64,000 nt of DNA from Selenobaculum gibii (GCF_030273445.1 NZ_CP120678.1:1589501-1653500), one strand, 5' to 3'. Counted from the first letter of the stretch, positions 34,925-45,868 are shown. The notes: generated by a model not told the origin, from the sequence alone. Made by a program: numbers and translations.

Positions 34925-36578
34925 GTAAAACCACCTCCTCTACAGAGGTTATCTTCCCAATTCCAAGCTGCTGGCTCATTGCAATAATTGGCGGCTGTTT
35001 CAGCCCACTTGCAGCCAAAATATCTGCATTGCTAAAAACATCTTCCGGTTTTCCATCCGCAACAATCTTTCCTTCTGTCATTACAACAATTCTTTCGGCA
35101 AAACGCGCGGCAATTTCTGTATCATGCGTGCAAAAAATTACAGTTCCCCCTTCATTCGCATAATGATGAATTGATTCTAAAATATCTTCAATCCGAGAAA
35201 TGTCCTGCCCAGTTGTTGGCTCATCAAGGAGAACAATTGCAGGCTTAAATCCTAGGATACTGGCAATCGCTACTCTAAGTCTTTGTCCACGACTAAGTGC
35301 TAAGGGGAATTCTTCCACAACTTCATTTAAAGCCAAGGCACTGCACAAACTTTCACAATAGTTTTGATTTACTTCATCATTTTTACCAAACTGCTCTGCT
35401 GCATAAAAAATTTCCTGCTTAACCGTTGGATTAAATAACATTAAATCTGGATTTTGCATAACCATTCCCACTGTGCCAATCGGCGAGCCTTTTACTTCAT
35501 CAATGGAAATTCTACCTGCTTGCGGTGTAAAAATTCCCGCAATCAACTGAAGCAAAGTAGATTTCCCCGCCCCATTGGTTCCCATCAGTGCAATAATCTC
35601 ACCGCGATATACCGTTAAATTAAAATCATTCAAAATTGTCTTCGGCTGATTTTCATAGCCAAATCCAAGATTTTCTACTGTGATTAATACTTTTTTCTTT
35701 AAAGAATCCGTTATGTTCATTTCTTTTTTACGCGTATTTATTTCAGGATATTTTTTCAAAATTCCCTTTACTGCATCTGCAATATAATCTTTATGTATTG
35801 CAATTCCTAACTGAGAACACAGATCTATTGTTTGTGGTAATCTTAGCCCGTGTCCGCTAAATATTTGCGGATTTTCTAGTGCTTCCTTCATCGAACCATC
35901 CCAAACAATTTTCCCAGTTTCCATAATCAACATGCGATTGCAAACTCGAATCACTTCATGCAGCCTATGTTCAATTAAGATAATCGTGATTCCATGTTCT
36001 TTATTTAATTTTGTAAGTACCTGTAATAAGTTTTCTGCATTCACCGGATCAAGCTGACTAATCGGTTCATCTAGTGCTAAAACTCTTGGTTTTGCCGCTA
36101 AAACTGATGCCACAGCCAGACGTTGTTTCTGTCCGCCAGATAATGCATGAATGCTATCCTTTTCCTTGCCTGATAGACCAACCTCCCGCAATACCTCTTG
36201 CACACGCAGCTTAATTTGCTCCGTTTCTAACCCCATATTTTCTAAAACAAATGCAACTTCATCAAAAATCGTCGCCGAGAAAATTTGATCCTCTGGACTC
36301 TGAAAAACTAACCCAATCATCGAGCTCAAATCGGCAATAGAAAAATCACGGGTATTTTTCCCATCAATATAGATATCACCGCTAAAGCTACCACCACTTT
36401 CATGGGGAATTAGACCATTGAGCATTTTTAAAATTGTACTTTTCCCACAACCTGATTGCCCTGTAATTAAGATAAAGTCGCCCTTATGAATTGAAAAATT
36501 AAGCTTGCATACTGTAGGCACTATTTTATTTCCATAGGTAAAGGAAACATTTTTTACCTCAACAATTCCTTGCATCAA
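34872..36578 (-). CDS. ECF transporter ATPase, two fused ATP-binding domains
   Basis: A 568-residue fusion of two ABC ATPases. Domain 1: Walker A GQSGCGKST, signature LSGGQKQR, Walker B VLALDEPISQLDP. Domain 2 (from about residue 295): Walker A GTNGAGKST, signature LSRGQRLR with a changed second Gly, Walker B IVLLDEPTTGQD. Most ECF systems use two separate proteins (EcfA1/A2). It overlaps the S-like gene by 4 nt and ecfT by 53 nt, so the three are one translational unit. Confidence 0.9.
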   Translation of the reverse strand: MMQGIVEVKNVSFTYGNKIVPTVCKLNFSIHKGDFILITGQSGCGKSTILKMLNGLIPHESGGSFSGDIYIDGKNTRDFSIADLSSMIGLVFQSPEDQIFSATIFDEVAFVLENMGLETEQIKLRVQEVLREVGLSGKEKDSIHALSGGQKQRLAVASVLAAKPRVLALDEPISQLDPVNAENLLQVLTKLNKEHGITIILIEHRLHEVIRVCNRMLIMETGKIVWDGSMKEALENPQIFSGHGLRLPQTIDLCSQLGIAIHKDYIADAVKGILKKYPEINTRKKEMNITDSLKKKVLITVENLGFGYENQPKTILNDFNLTVYRGEIIALMGTNGAGKSTLLQLIAGIFTPQAGRISIDEVKGSPIGTVGMVMQNPDLMLFNPTVKQEIFYAAEQFGKNDEVNQNYCESLCSALALNEVVEEFPLALSRGQRLRVAIASILGFKPAIVLLDEPTTGQDISRIEDILESIHHYANEGGTVIFCTHDTEIAARFAERIVVMTEGKIVADGKPEDVFSNADILAASGLKQPPIIAMSQQLGIGKITSVEEVVLHVQQTSLRSYSKKHAVS

Positions 36579-38236
36579 TCACCACCTACCTTTTTTAACT
36601 CTTTTCCTAAGTAAAATCCACAAACTGCTCCAATTCCAGAATAGAAGAAACCACTAATAAACGTGCACAAGAAAATGTACCATTGAGCGTAATACAATCT
36701 ATATAAGAACGCCATGGCTTGCAAATTCACATAAGTTGAGATTGCATCGGCTATTCCGCAAGCCAAAAAGAGTGAACACACAATCCGCTTTTCAGCGGAA
36801 GGATTTGCTCTTTCGCCCGTCGTTTTTTTTGTAATTCCCATTCCATAGAGAAAGCCTTCTAATAATACTGCCTGTACACCAACAAGCAATATCGAAATCG
36901 GTGAAATATGACCAAAAATAATCATATTAATTAACATCTTTACAAACAGCATCAAGGAAACAATCCCCATATAAGGAATCAATATTACTAAACTACAAAG
37001 TAGCATATACATTAAAATTCCGCTAAACATTCCAGTAATCAAGAAACTAAATGGGCCTAAAATAATATGAAAAAAGTCACTAATAAACGTCGTCGGCAAG
37101 CTGACTACCGCAAAAGCAGTAGCACCGAATAAAGCAGCTGTAATTAACCAACGGCTCTTCATTTGCTTTAATCGTTTTTTTGATATGATAAATGGCAAAA
37201 GAAGAAGAACGAAAATAAACATAACTGACGTAATCCACGCAGCTGTTTCATCCCGATGAATAATTTGAATTGGCATTGCGTATTCAACAATTTTATTCTC
37301 CCCGTCATATCCTTCTACTTTTAATATCACTTCGCCACTTTTAATCTCGTCTTCGTCTACATAAACAGGCATTCTCAATTTTTGTTCTTTTTCCCCATCT
37401 AATGCAACAAACGCCGATAATCCATGAATTTTATCGTATTCTTCATTAAGTTCCATATTATCTTCATCGGCAGTACTTTGGGGGCTGATTAACCCAGGAA
37501 TCCGCTCACCTGTTTTCTTATCAAGTAAATGAGCCCTTAAGAGCAGCAATTTCTGCTGCTGGGCTGGATTATCAAAGGAAATTAGCATATTCGTCACTGG
37601 ATGTACGCGTTCTGCTGCCGTATTTGTTGCACCTTTTCCAGTAAATAAATTTTTATAATAATCTAAGGTAGTATCACGAAGCAATAGAGTTGCTTGATCC
37701 ATACGGTCATCATATTTTCCCTCTTCGTCAAAGGGTACAATAATTCTACTGATTTTCAAGTCCCCCGCTGTGATGGCTAAATTATTTCTTACCGTTAAAA
37801 CTTTCTTTACCTCGAAAGTTTTTTCTTCAGAAATAACTTTTATCGTAAAAGAATACTCGCCCTCTGCCTGCGCTTGAAATCGCAAAAAATCAAACCAGTT
37901 TCCATACCCTTCAGAAAACTCCACTTCCTTTTGATAAATTTGCTCCTGATGCCTTTCTTCGTGCGTCCATATTTCATTGGCATCTACAAACTCAATTCCT
38001 TGCGGAACCTCAATCTGAACAGTCACGCGTTCCCGATTCATTTGTGGATGAAATACCGTCGTCCTCATCATAAATATTTCTTCCGGCATAACCGTCTGTT
38101 TTGCGATGCCCAGAGAATATGGAAGGTCCACTTGTAAGTTGGTTGCTTGATTTGCCGCAAAGCTACTCCCCTGAGAAAAGAGCAAAGCTAAAACGACAGC
38201 TATACATAAAATTATGTTTTTCCCTTTTATTTTCAT
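36575..38236 (-). CDS. Extracytoplasmic domain fused to ECF S-like membrane domain
   Basis: A 553-residue protein. After a signal peptide (IILCIAVVLALLFSQGSSFAA) comes an exported beta-rich region of about 300 residues, then a transmembrane anchor (near 337-355) and a C-terminal bundle of six or more helices that resembles an ECF S component (ending GFYLGKEL). The first gene of the ECF unit, it likely provides substrate capture by the large outer domain and specificity by the membrane domain. I do not recognise the outer domain. The neighbours (CobN genes downstream of a corrinoid receptor) suggest a cobalt, corrinoid or tetrapyrrole substrate, as inference. Confidence 0.7.
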   Translation of the reverse strand: MKIKGKNIILCIAVVLALLFSQGSSFAANQATNLQVDLPYSLGIAKQTVMPEEIFMMRTTVFHPQMNRERVTVQIEVPQGIEFVDANEIWTHEERHQEQIYQKEVEFSEGYGNWFDFLRFQAQAEGEYSFTIKVISEEKTFEVKKVLTVRNNLAITAGDLKISRIIVPFDEEGKYDDRMDQATLLLRDTTLDYYKNLFTGKGATNTAAERVHPVTNMLISFDNPAQQQKLLLLRAHLLDKKTGERIPGLISPQSTADEDNMELNEEYDKIHGLSAFVALDGEKEQKLRMPVYVDEDEIKSGEVILKVEGYDGENKIVEYAMPIQIIHRDETAAWITSVMFIFVLLLLPFIISKKRLKQMKSRWLITAALFGATAFAVVSLPTTFISDFFHIILGPFSFLITGMFSGILMYMLLCSLVILIPYMGIVSLMLFVKMLINMIIFGHISPISILLVGVQAVLLEGFLYGMGITKKTTGERANPSAEKRIVCSLFLACGIADAISTYVNLQAMAFLYRLYYAQWYIFLCTFISGFFYSGIGAVCGFYLGKELKKVGGD

Positions 38237-38299
38237 TCTCCGCCTTTCTTACCTAACTAGAAATATTATTATTTCGTCACAAATCCACTTTGTCTGCAT

Positions 38300-41200
38300 C
38301 TACTTTAATAACCTAGCTTTCCACGCCGGAACATCCTCTGGTGTATAAAGATTCACTGCACTGCCTTGAAAATCCCCATCAATTTCACCAACGGACTCTT
38401 CCATCCAGCCTTCTACTTCTAAATGTGATTTTTTCAACGCTTCTAAAACCTCGTTTTCAGGCTTCCATAAATTTCTCTGCACAGCTTCAAGCATACGACG
38501 ATTGATATCTTCCATTGCCCATGGATTATGCTCTTTAAACCACGCCTGCATATCTTTATCCATAATGTAAGTTTGGGCAATCGCATCAAATATCCAATCC
38601 CCTACTGCTCCACTTGTTGCATCCCATCCATAAACATTGGCAATGCGTTTCGCGATTTCCCCAGCACCCTTATAACCATTCTCTTTCATGCCTTCCATCC
38701 ATTGAGGATTGAATAACCTCGTCTGCACTGTTTCGGCGATTTCTTCATCTAAACTAGCAATTCTTACTTTTCGCTCATTGCGCGTATCGCCATAATACAT
38801 TTTGATTTCACGATTTTTTTGCAAGAGCTTTGCTGTCGTTGCAAGACCGCCCATATAGCTAAAATGTGAAGCCGAACCTAATAAATCATGTGCATCATTC
38901 GACGATTTATTATAGATAAGGTCAACGGTTGCCAGCTGGTTTTTTAATTGTTGTAAGGAAGTTTTTGCACTACCATTGCTTCCATAGAGATGAGCGCTCC
39001 ATGTTAAAAAAACATCTGCTAAATCTTGCTCATTTTGCCAAGCTGAAGCTAAAATTGCAAGGTTAATCCCCGTTCCATAGGTATTTTCCTGCCCGCCAAA
39101 AATTCTCGTCGCTGCAATTTCCCAACTCTCTGGCGTATCTTCTGCTAAATTTTCTAAGGTATGCTTTCTTACAAAATTTTCATGTATAGGTTCCGGTAGT
39201 CGTGCAACAGTCTGAATCACTTCATTGAGATATTCGGGAATATTGGGATAAGCATCCCGTAATACCCCACTGATTCTAAGCGTAACATCAATGCGCGGAC
39301 GTTTTAGCTCATCAATTGCTTGCACCGTAAAGCCTTGAATTTTCCCACTTTCATTCCACTTTGGCACAACGCCAAGCAATGCGAGAATTTGCGCAACGAC
39401 TTCCCCATCTGACCACATGCAATCCGAAGCCCATAAAACAATCGCACAATTTTCCGGATATCTTCCGGATTCTTTTTGATAACGCAGAATTAATTCTTCG
39501 GCTAAGTTTTGACCTATTTTCCAGGCTGCCTTCGTTGGAATCCCCGTAGGATCTACACTATAGAAATTTCTTCCCGTCGGTAAAACATTACTGCGCCCAC
39601 GAATAATAAGGCCTGCTGGCCCCGTTGGTAAATACCCACCCGTTAATCCCTGCAAAATGCCCTGAATTTCATCAGATGCATCTATGTCCAAAGACATTTT
39701 TTTAATTCGCTGTTGCCAGCAATCTAATTTTGAAATTTTTTCATAAGATTTTATTTGCTCCCCAAGAATAAACCGCGCCACTAATTCGCTATGTTCATTG
39801 CCTATGATGAACATAGCAATAAATTCTTTTTCATATTCTGCAATTGCGTCGAGCAGTTCGTCATAGGTCTTAGCAAAAGCTTGACTATAACTGTATGGTT
39901 TTTCTAACAATTCATCGTAATCTAAGCCTATAATTTCAGCAATAAGCCTACTTAGATTACCTTCTGCCCCGCCATCGTAAGCCAATACCATTCGTATGTA
40001 CTCCATTTTTTCTTTGCCTTCCGGCATCTTGCCTAAGGTATGCATTCCTTTTGGACACATGCGATGTTTTAATCGCACTATTTTTTGATGCAAGTGGCAG
40101 ATTGTCTGCTCTTCATCTTTTTCATTTTTCTCTTCTGCCAGATATTTTTCAGCAATTGCAAGGGAAAGAATCTTTTGTCTGAGCGTATCAGCTCGGCATT
40201 TTTGCTCATGATTTAATCGTGCATACGCATTAAGTAACACCGCTAATTTTTCCATCGCACCATAGGGCGCAACATTTTGCATCATCACTTGCATATGTCC
40301 AATTAACGTTGCATAACTTTTGCGCTTTGCAATTGCCCCCTCCGCAGGGTTGTCTGTATTATAAAGATAAAAATTGGGCATCGTTCCCAAAGTAAGTTCA
40401 GGATAACAACTTTCTGTTAAACCAATTGATTTTCCCGGTAAGAACTCCAAGCTTCCATGCGTTCCTACATGAACAACTGCGTCAGCTCCCCACATTTCTT
40501 CAAAACAACGATACGTTGCTACATATTGATGCGTTGGTGGACAAAGTGGATTATGTAAAATCTTGCAGACCTTTCCATCACATCTCGCCCCCGCACAGCC
40601 ACGCTTTGGCTGTACACACACTAAAACATTGCCAAATTGAACACCTGTAACTAAAATCTTCTGATCATATACCATCGCTGGCGGAACTTCCTCCTGCTCT
40701 TCACCCGGAGGATTTCCCCATGTTTCCGTCATCTCTTTCTGGACTGATTTCGGGAAATGATTAAACCAACTAAGATACTCATCAACGCTGATACTTTTCC
40801 ATACGCCACCCTTTTTCACAATCTCTTCTACCGGCGTCCAGCGAAAATCTGAGATTGCTTTACGGTCCATAATCAGTTCAATCAATTTTTCTCCTGAATC
40901 AGGAATGGAGCCTACCTGATACCCAGCCAATTTCATTTTTTTCATCAACCGGACTAAACTTTCCAATGCATTTAATCCGGTTGCCGCTCCGACAGTGAGT
41001 TCCACACCATGACAAACACTATTATGTAAGATAAAAACGATTTTCTTTTCTCCATTATTTTTTCCGCGAAGCACCATCCACTTTTTAATTCTCCGACACA
41101 AAAACTGAATGCGTTCCAGTATAGGCACATGTGATGGAATTTCATCCCCATCCGCCTGTGTAGTCTCTTTTAAAGCGCCAATGACGATGGGCTCAATTAC

Positions 41201-42136
41201 ACCGCTACATTCTGGCATGGTAATCGAAGTCACAATAGATGTCGTTGGTATTCCAAACGGATTTTTTCGCCATTCCCCTTCTGTCTGGCTATTCATAATC
41301 ACACCTTTAAAAATCGGTACATTCAGCTCTTGTAACAGCGTATAGCCGGGATGTTCTTCAATTTTTTCTTTGCGATTACGAGAAATCAGAAACAATACTT
41401 GTAAATCAATGCATACATCAATCACCGGGCGCTTATTTTTCATAAAGTAATTTTCAATGATGGCAATATTATCTTGCCGCCCATTTTTAGGATCATGACG
41501 ATCAACGCTAAACACCGGCAAAGCATTATAGCCATTCGCGTGAATTTCTTTTATTAATGCATCTACAATCCCAGTATCATGATTTAGCCACATACTTCGG
41601 CTAAATAAAATTCCAATCGTTTTTCTTTCTTCCTGATAAAGAACAGGATTCGTTAAATATTCTTCTAAATTTTCTAGCACAATCGCTTTTTGCGGAACAT
41701 AAATGCCTTGCCAAGCAACTGCTTGCGGTGCATTTACTTGCACTTTAGCTCCCAATATTTCCTTTAATAAAAAATACAATGCATTTTTTACGTTTTCTTT
41801 GCCGCCAATCGTTAAGTAAGCTTGTACTATCGTTGGGAATTTTTCATTCACTGTAGTAAAAATAGAAAATTCCGGGCGATGTGATGTCGACAACATTGGC
41901 TTATTCTGTCCGATTATTTTTAACTGCATTGAAACTTCTTCCCAAACGCCGTGCGTAGATGGAATCAAAAAAATTAAATCTGCTTGTTCAGCCAAATAAG
42001 TAAGATATTCTTTTCTAAATACAGGATCTGATAGTCGATCGATGATTGCTAAATTGATTTCCACTTCTTTCATTTCTTGCTTTGCTTCCAAAAAAGACAT
42101 CATTTGATGACTTTCCAGCAAAATTGCCAATTTCAT
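38300..42136 (-). CDS. CobN-like large chelatase subunit (paralogue 2, divergent)
   Basis: A 1278-residue CobN-family protein, the most divergent of the four here. Family blocks are present: HVGTHGSLEFLPGK, VLPTGRNFYSVDPTGIPT, LKRPRIDVTLRISGVLRD. Where the others have PRGFGEDPGK...HSPD, it has PKRGCAGARCDGKVC and LC, giving cysteines C-x4-C-x4-C-x7-C next to the PPTHQY motif; these could bind metal or a cluster. The end lacks the common ...GELEER tail. It follows paralogue 3 by 18 nt and has GGGAGG 7 nt before the ATG. It could be a different metal specificity or a dechelatase; not determinable. Confidence 0.88.
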   Translation of the reverse strand: MKLAILLESHQMMSFLEAKQEMKEVEINLAIIDRLSDPVFRKEYLTYLAEQADLIFLIPSTHGVWEEVSMQLKIIGQNKPMLSTSHRPEFSIFTTVNEKFPTIVQAYLTIGGKENVKNALYFLLKEILGAKVQVNAPQAVAWQGIYVPQKAIVLENLEEYLTNPVLYQEERKTIGILFSRSMWLNHDTGIVDALIKEIHANGYNALPVFSVDRHDPKNGRQDNIAIIENYFMKNKRPVIDVCIDLQVLFLISRNRKEKIEEHPGYTLLQELNVPIFKGVIMNSQTEGEWRKNPFGIPTTSIVTSITMPECSGVIEPIVIGALKETTQADGDEIPSHVPILERIQFLCRRIKKWMVLRGKNNGEKKIVFILHNSVCHGVELTVGAATGLNALESLVRLMKKMKLAGYQVGSIPDSGEKLIELIMDRKAISDFRWTPVEEIVKKGGVWKSISVDEYLSWFNHFPKSVQKEMTETWGNPPGEEQEEVPPAMVYDQKILVTGVQFGNVLVCVQPKRGCAGARCDGKVCKILHNPLCPPTHQYVATYRCFEEMWGADAVVHVGTHGSLEFLPGKSIGLTESCYPELTLGTMPNFYLYNTDNPAEGAIAKRKSYATLIGHMQVMMQNVAPYGAMEKLAVLLNAYARLNHEQKCRADTLRQKILSLAIAEKYLAEEKNEKDEEQTICHLHQKIVRLKHRMCPKGMHTLGKMPEGKEKMEYIRMVLAYDGGAEGNLSRLIAEIIGLDYDELLEKPYSYSQAFAKTYDELLDAIAEYEKEFIAMFIIGNEHSELVARFILGEQIKSYEKISKLDCWQQRIKKMSLDIDASDEIQGILQGLTGGYLPTGPAGLIIRGRSNVLPTGRNFYSVDPTGIPTKAAWKIGQNLAEELILRYQKESGRYPENCAIVLWASDCMWSDGEVVAQILALLGVVPKWNESGKIQGFTVQAIDELKRPRIDVTLRISGVLRDAYPNIPEYLNEVIQTVARLPEPIHENFVRKHTLENLAEDTPESWEIAATRIFGGQENTYGTGINLAILASAWQNEQDLADVFLTWSAHLYGSNGSAKTSLQQLKNQLATVDLIYNKSSNDAHDLLGSASHFSYMGGLATTAKLLQKNREIKMYYGDTRNERKVRIASLDEEIAETVQTRLFNPQWMEGMKENGYKGAGEIAKRIANVYGWDATSGAVGDWIFDAIAQTYIMDKDMQAWFKEHNPWAMEDINRRMLEAVQRNLWKPENEVLEALKKSHLEVEGWMEESVGEIDGDFQGSAVNLYTPEDVPAWKARLLK

Positions 42137-42154
42137 TGCTATGCCTCCCGCAAA

Positions 42155-45100
42155 TTAATCCTCACTTCGCTCTTCCAGTTCACCTTCAATTGATAAGTAA
42201 AGTGATTTTAATTCCTCTAAAGTCTCCGATTTCGCCTGCCACATTTGACGTTGCTGTGCCTCTAAAAGTTTTTCCGCAATCCTCTGCAAAGCCCACGGAT
42301 TCACCTTTCTCATCCAGTCCTGCATCTCTTTATTTAACGCATATTTTGCAGCAATTTTTTCATACATCCAATTTTCCATTACACAGCTAGTCGCATCCCA
42401 ATCATAGCAACGAGCAATCGCCCCAGCTAAATCTGCCGCACCTTTATAGCCATGTTTTTTCATTCCTTCAATATGTTTCGGATTGATCACTTCCCCGCGA
42501 AAAATCCGTTTAAACTCTTCTCCTAAACTGCGCACAACAACTTTTTGCCGATCTGAGCTGTCTCCACAATATGAGCGCGGCGCAGACCCTTTAAAACTGC
42601 GAACAGCTGCAATTAATCCGCCATGAAATGCATTAAAATCATCTGAATCCAGCATCGTTGCCTCGCGGTTATCTTCATTTTTAATCGTAATATCCATGAC
42701 CGATAATCGCTTTGTGAACAAGTTTGGCCTATACGTTCCATTTTGCTGTCCGCCATAAGCATGTGCGCCCCATTGCAAATAAATTTGCGCTAAATCGTCT
42801 ACAGTTTCCCAATTTTTCGCTTCTAATGCATTACCAACCCCAGCACCATATGCACCGGGTTTACAGCCAAAAAGTCTACAGCCGACCTGTTGCCAAGCAT
42901 CTTTTGGCGCAACGCCTTCTTTTTTCATTTCCTCAGCATCGCTAAGCATATGCTTGCGAACATAATTTGCTTCAATATCTTCATCAAGTTCACCGACGAT
43001 ACGCACTGCTTCATCTAACCATTTCATTGCCGCTGGCATTCCGTCTCTAAACAAACCGCTGATTCTTGACGTTACATCGATACGCGGACGCTTTAATTCT
43101 TCTAAAGGAATAACTTCCAAGCCTACGACACGCATACTGCCTTTTTTCCACACGGGTTTAACCCCTAATAAATATAAAAACTCCGCCACGCATTGTCCAC
43201 GACTTCTTAAATTTGCCCCACACCAAAGAATCATCCCAATGTTTTCAGGGTAGCACCCTTCTTCTGCCAAATAACGCGAAATAACACTATCCGCTAAAGA
43301 CTTGCCTAAAGTCCAACCAATTGGCGAAGGTAATTTACTTGGATCAACCCCATAAAAATTTCTTCCGGTTGGCAAAACTTCGATTGCTCCGCTCGTCGGT
43401 GCTCCAGCCGGGCCAGGTTCAACATATTTCCCAGATAATCCAGACAAACAGTTTTCAATTTCTTGCGTTGTCTTTTCTAAATTACCGACTAATTCCTTAC
43501 AAATAAATGCAGCAACACGCTGAATCTCGCTCTTTGATTCTTCCGCCAATCCTTTATACCAGTCCAAATACTGTAACTGCCCTAACCGATCCATATCATA
43601 AGACGTATCAGCTAACACGCTGATGACTTCCTGACAATAGGTACGAATTTTATCTAAAACGATGCCATTACTCGTTATTCCATCCGCAGAAATCTGTCCA
43701 CTTTTTTCTAATAATAAGTAATAATCCAGCTGGAACGCTTTTGTGATCGCTTTAGGAAGTGAAGGCAAGTCATCGTGTTCAGAGTTCGTTAATGCCAGCA
43801 GATAATCTTGTAGAAGTTGATTTGTTGGCGCATTTCCTAAAATATGTAACCCCGTCCGAATTTGCAAATTTTTAATATCCGTAATGTAGCAATGCAACTC
43901 TTGTACATAGTCATCAAAGTTTTCTGTTGGCTTCGTTTTCATATCCTCGCTTAGATTTAACGCTAAAACTTTTTCATTAATCTTTGCTTTTACCGTCTCA
44001 AGATTTGCCGGCTGATAAACTTTAAAATGTATGTACTCTTCTAAATATTTTTCCAACTCGGCCATTTCTTCATAAGCGCCCGCATGGCTCATCGGTGCTG
44101 GTAAATGCCCAATCAAACAAGCTGATCCGCGTCTTTTTGCCTGTGTTCCCTCACCGACAATCGTAATCAAATACGGATAAAGATTCGGCAAATCACCAAG
44201 TGCTAAATCCGGATAACAAGTATCTGATAATGCCGCACTTTTCCCTGGTAGCCATTCTAGTGAACCATGCGTACCAATATGCATCACTGCATCCGCTTGC
44301 CATACATCGCGAATCCAATGATAATACGCCAAATAATGATGTGGCGGCGGTGCATCAGGCGAATGTAGTATTTTCCCCGGGTCTTCACCAAATCCCCGCG
44401 GCGACTGCACACTAATAAAAATGTTCCCATTTAAAATCCCCGGGATAAGCAGTTCATCATCGTAACAAAACACATCACCAGGCGCATCTCCCCAATGCGT
44501 AGTTAGCTCCATTTGAGTCTTTTTCGGAAGCGTTGAAAAGAAATTCAAATACTCCTGTTTAGTTACTCTAGCGGGTGTATTTTCTATCTGTTTATCCGTT
44601 AAAAACCGCCGATCATTCGTTACGCCAGCTAGCAATTCTTCGATAAAGATTTGACCATCTGGCGGAACGTGGTCAACAAAGTATCCTTCTTCCTGCATTC
44701 TCTTTAATAAATTCCTAATACTTGCCGGCGAATCTAGTCCAGCAGCACTTCCAACATTTGAATTATTTGCCGGCACATTATGAAAAACTATCGCAACTTT
44801 TTTCTCTACATTTGATTTATGACGCAAGTTTGCCCATTTTTTTGCTTTCTGTACCACGCGTCGCAATCTCTCATGATTTGGCACATATGAAATCGTTCCA
44901 TCTTCCGCAATTTTTTTATTGGCAACTGGCAACGAATGAATGACACCATCAAATTCACTTAGCGCAAGAACACTAGAAATCTCTACCGGATCCATTCCAT
45001 CTGTACTCTTTCGCCACTCTTCATACTCCTTACGCAAAGTGTACGCTTGCAAAATAGGTACGTTCAAGCTCTGCAAAAAATCTTTTTCGATTCTTTTACC

Positions 45101-45868
45101 AACGGTCAACGAAAATTTAAAGGTAGTAATTACCGTATCGACAATGACTTTGCCCTGACGATAAAAAAATTGTTTTACCGTGTCATCAATTCCCGAAACA
45201 TCCTCCGCTTTGTTTCCTGCCCATAAGCAGAAAACCGCTATCGCATTCATGCCCTGTGCTTTTATTTCCTCTATTAATGATGTTTGATAATCAAGATCCT
45301 GCCATATCCATTCTTCCCTAGAAAACAATATTCCGATGGTCATCTTGTCTGTTGCACAATAGTTATTCCAATAGGACTCAATATCTAAAATCGGCTCAAC
45401 ATGTGCTGGATGAAAAATTCCATTCCAATGCAGTTTTTTTGGTATCTGGTACGAGGTCTTCTCTTGAAAAATTTTTTCAACAACATAAAGCCATAAATTC
45501 GTATAGTTTGCAATCCCGCCAAAATTCAAGTACCGTTCAATTTCAGCTTGAATTTCTAAACAAAATGCATCTGCGTTTTTTGCCTCTTGTGTATTCGCTA
45601 AAAGGCAATACTTTATTTTTTGTTGTTTTAAAAGTTTAAGTGCTTTCTGGAAGAAAGGATGGTCATCACTCATTCCCATCCATGAGAAAATAACGAAATC
45701 CGCCTCCATAAATTCTACCTGTGTATACGTACTCCAAATGGTATCATGATTCACGCGATAGACTTCATGTACGCTGGCTAGTCTTTTTTCTGCGACTAAT
45801 AGATTCAATGCCTGTTGCATCATACTCCCTTGACGTTCTTTGTTCGTTACAAAAATTATTTTCTTCAT
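42155..45868 (-). CDS. CobN-like large chelatase subunit (paralogue 3)
   Basis: About 1237 residues from the ATG at 45868 (GGAGG 7 nt upstream); the frame extends to 45889 without an RBS. Blocks QSPRGFGEDPGKILHSPD, HIGTHGSLEWLPGKS, PTSGAIEVLPTGRNFYGVDP, LKRPRIDVTSRISGLFRDG and CKPGAYGAGVG are intact. It is closer to paralogues 1 and 4 than to 2. It stands between the nitrilase-like gene and paralogue 2 in a tight operon behind receptor 2 and riboswitch D. No own ChlI/ChlD pair is near; the only pair is at 5761-8718. Confidence 0.9.
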   Translation of the reverse strand: MKKIIFVTNKERQGSMMQQALNLLVAEKRLASVHEVYRVNHDTIWSTYTQVEFMEADFVIFSWMGMSDDHPFFQKALKLLKQQKIKYCLLANTQEAKNADAFCLEIQAEIERYLNFGGIANYTNLWLYVVEKIFQEKTSYQIPKKLHWNGIFHPAHVEPILDIESYWNNYCATDKMTIGILFSREEWIWQDLDYQTSLIEEIKAQGMNAIAVFCLWAGNKAEDVSGIDDTVKQFFYRQGKVIVDTVITTFKFSLTVGKRIEKDFLQSLNVPILQAYTLRKEYEEWRKSTDGMDPVEISSVLALSEFDGVIHSLPVANKKIAEDGTISYVPNHERLRRVVQKAKKWANLRHKSNVEKKVAIVFHNVPANNSNVGSAAGLDSPASIRNLLKRMQEEGYFVDHVPPDGQIFIEELLAGVTNDRRFLTDKQIENTPARVTKQEYLNFFSTLPKKTQMELTTHWGDAPGDVFCYDDELLIPGILNGNIFISVQSPRGFGEDPGKILHSPDAPPPHHYLAYYHWIRDVWQADAVMHIGTHGSLEWLPGKSAALSDTCYPDLALGDLPNLYPYLITIVGEGTQAKRRGSACLIGHLPAPMSHAGAYEEMAELEKYLEEYIHFKVYQPANLETVKAKINEKVLALNLSEDMKTKPTENFDDYVQELHCYITDIKNLQIRTGLHILGNAPTNQLLQDYLLALTNSEHDDLPSLPKAITKAFQLDYYLLLEKSGQISADGITSNGIVLDKIRTYCQEVISVLADTSYDMDRLGQLQYLDWYKGLAEESKSEIQRVAAFICKELVGNLEKTTQEIENCLSGLSGKYVEPGPAGAPTSGAIEVLPTGRNFYGVDPSKLPSPIGWTLGKSLADSVISRYLAEEGCYPENIGMILWCGANLRSRGQCVAEFLYLLGVKPVWKKGSMRVVGLEVIPLEELKRPRIDVTSRISGLFRDGMPAAMKWLDEAVRIVGELDEDIEANYVRKHMLSDAEEMKKEGVAPKDAWQQVGCRLFGCKPGAYGAGVGNALEAKNWETVDDLAQIYLQWGAHAYGGQQNGTYRPNLFTKRLSVMDITIKNEDNREATMLDSDDFNAFHGGLIAAVRSFKGSAPRSYCGDSSDRQKVVVRSLGEEFKRIFRGEVINPKHIEGMKKHGYKGAADLAGAIARCYDWDATSCVMENWMYEKIAAKYALNKEMQDWMRKVNPWALQRIAEKLLEAQQRQMWQAKSETLEELKSLYLSIEGELEERSED

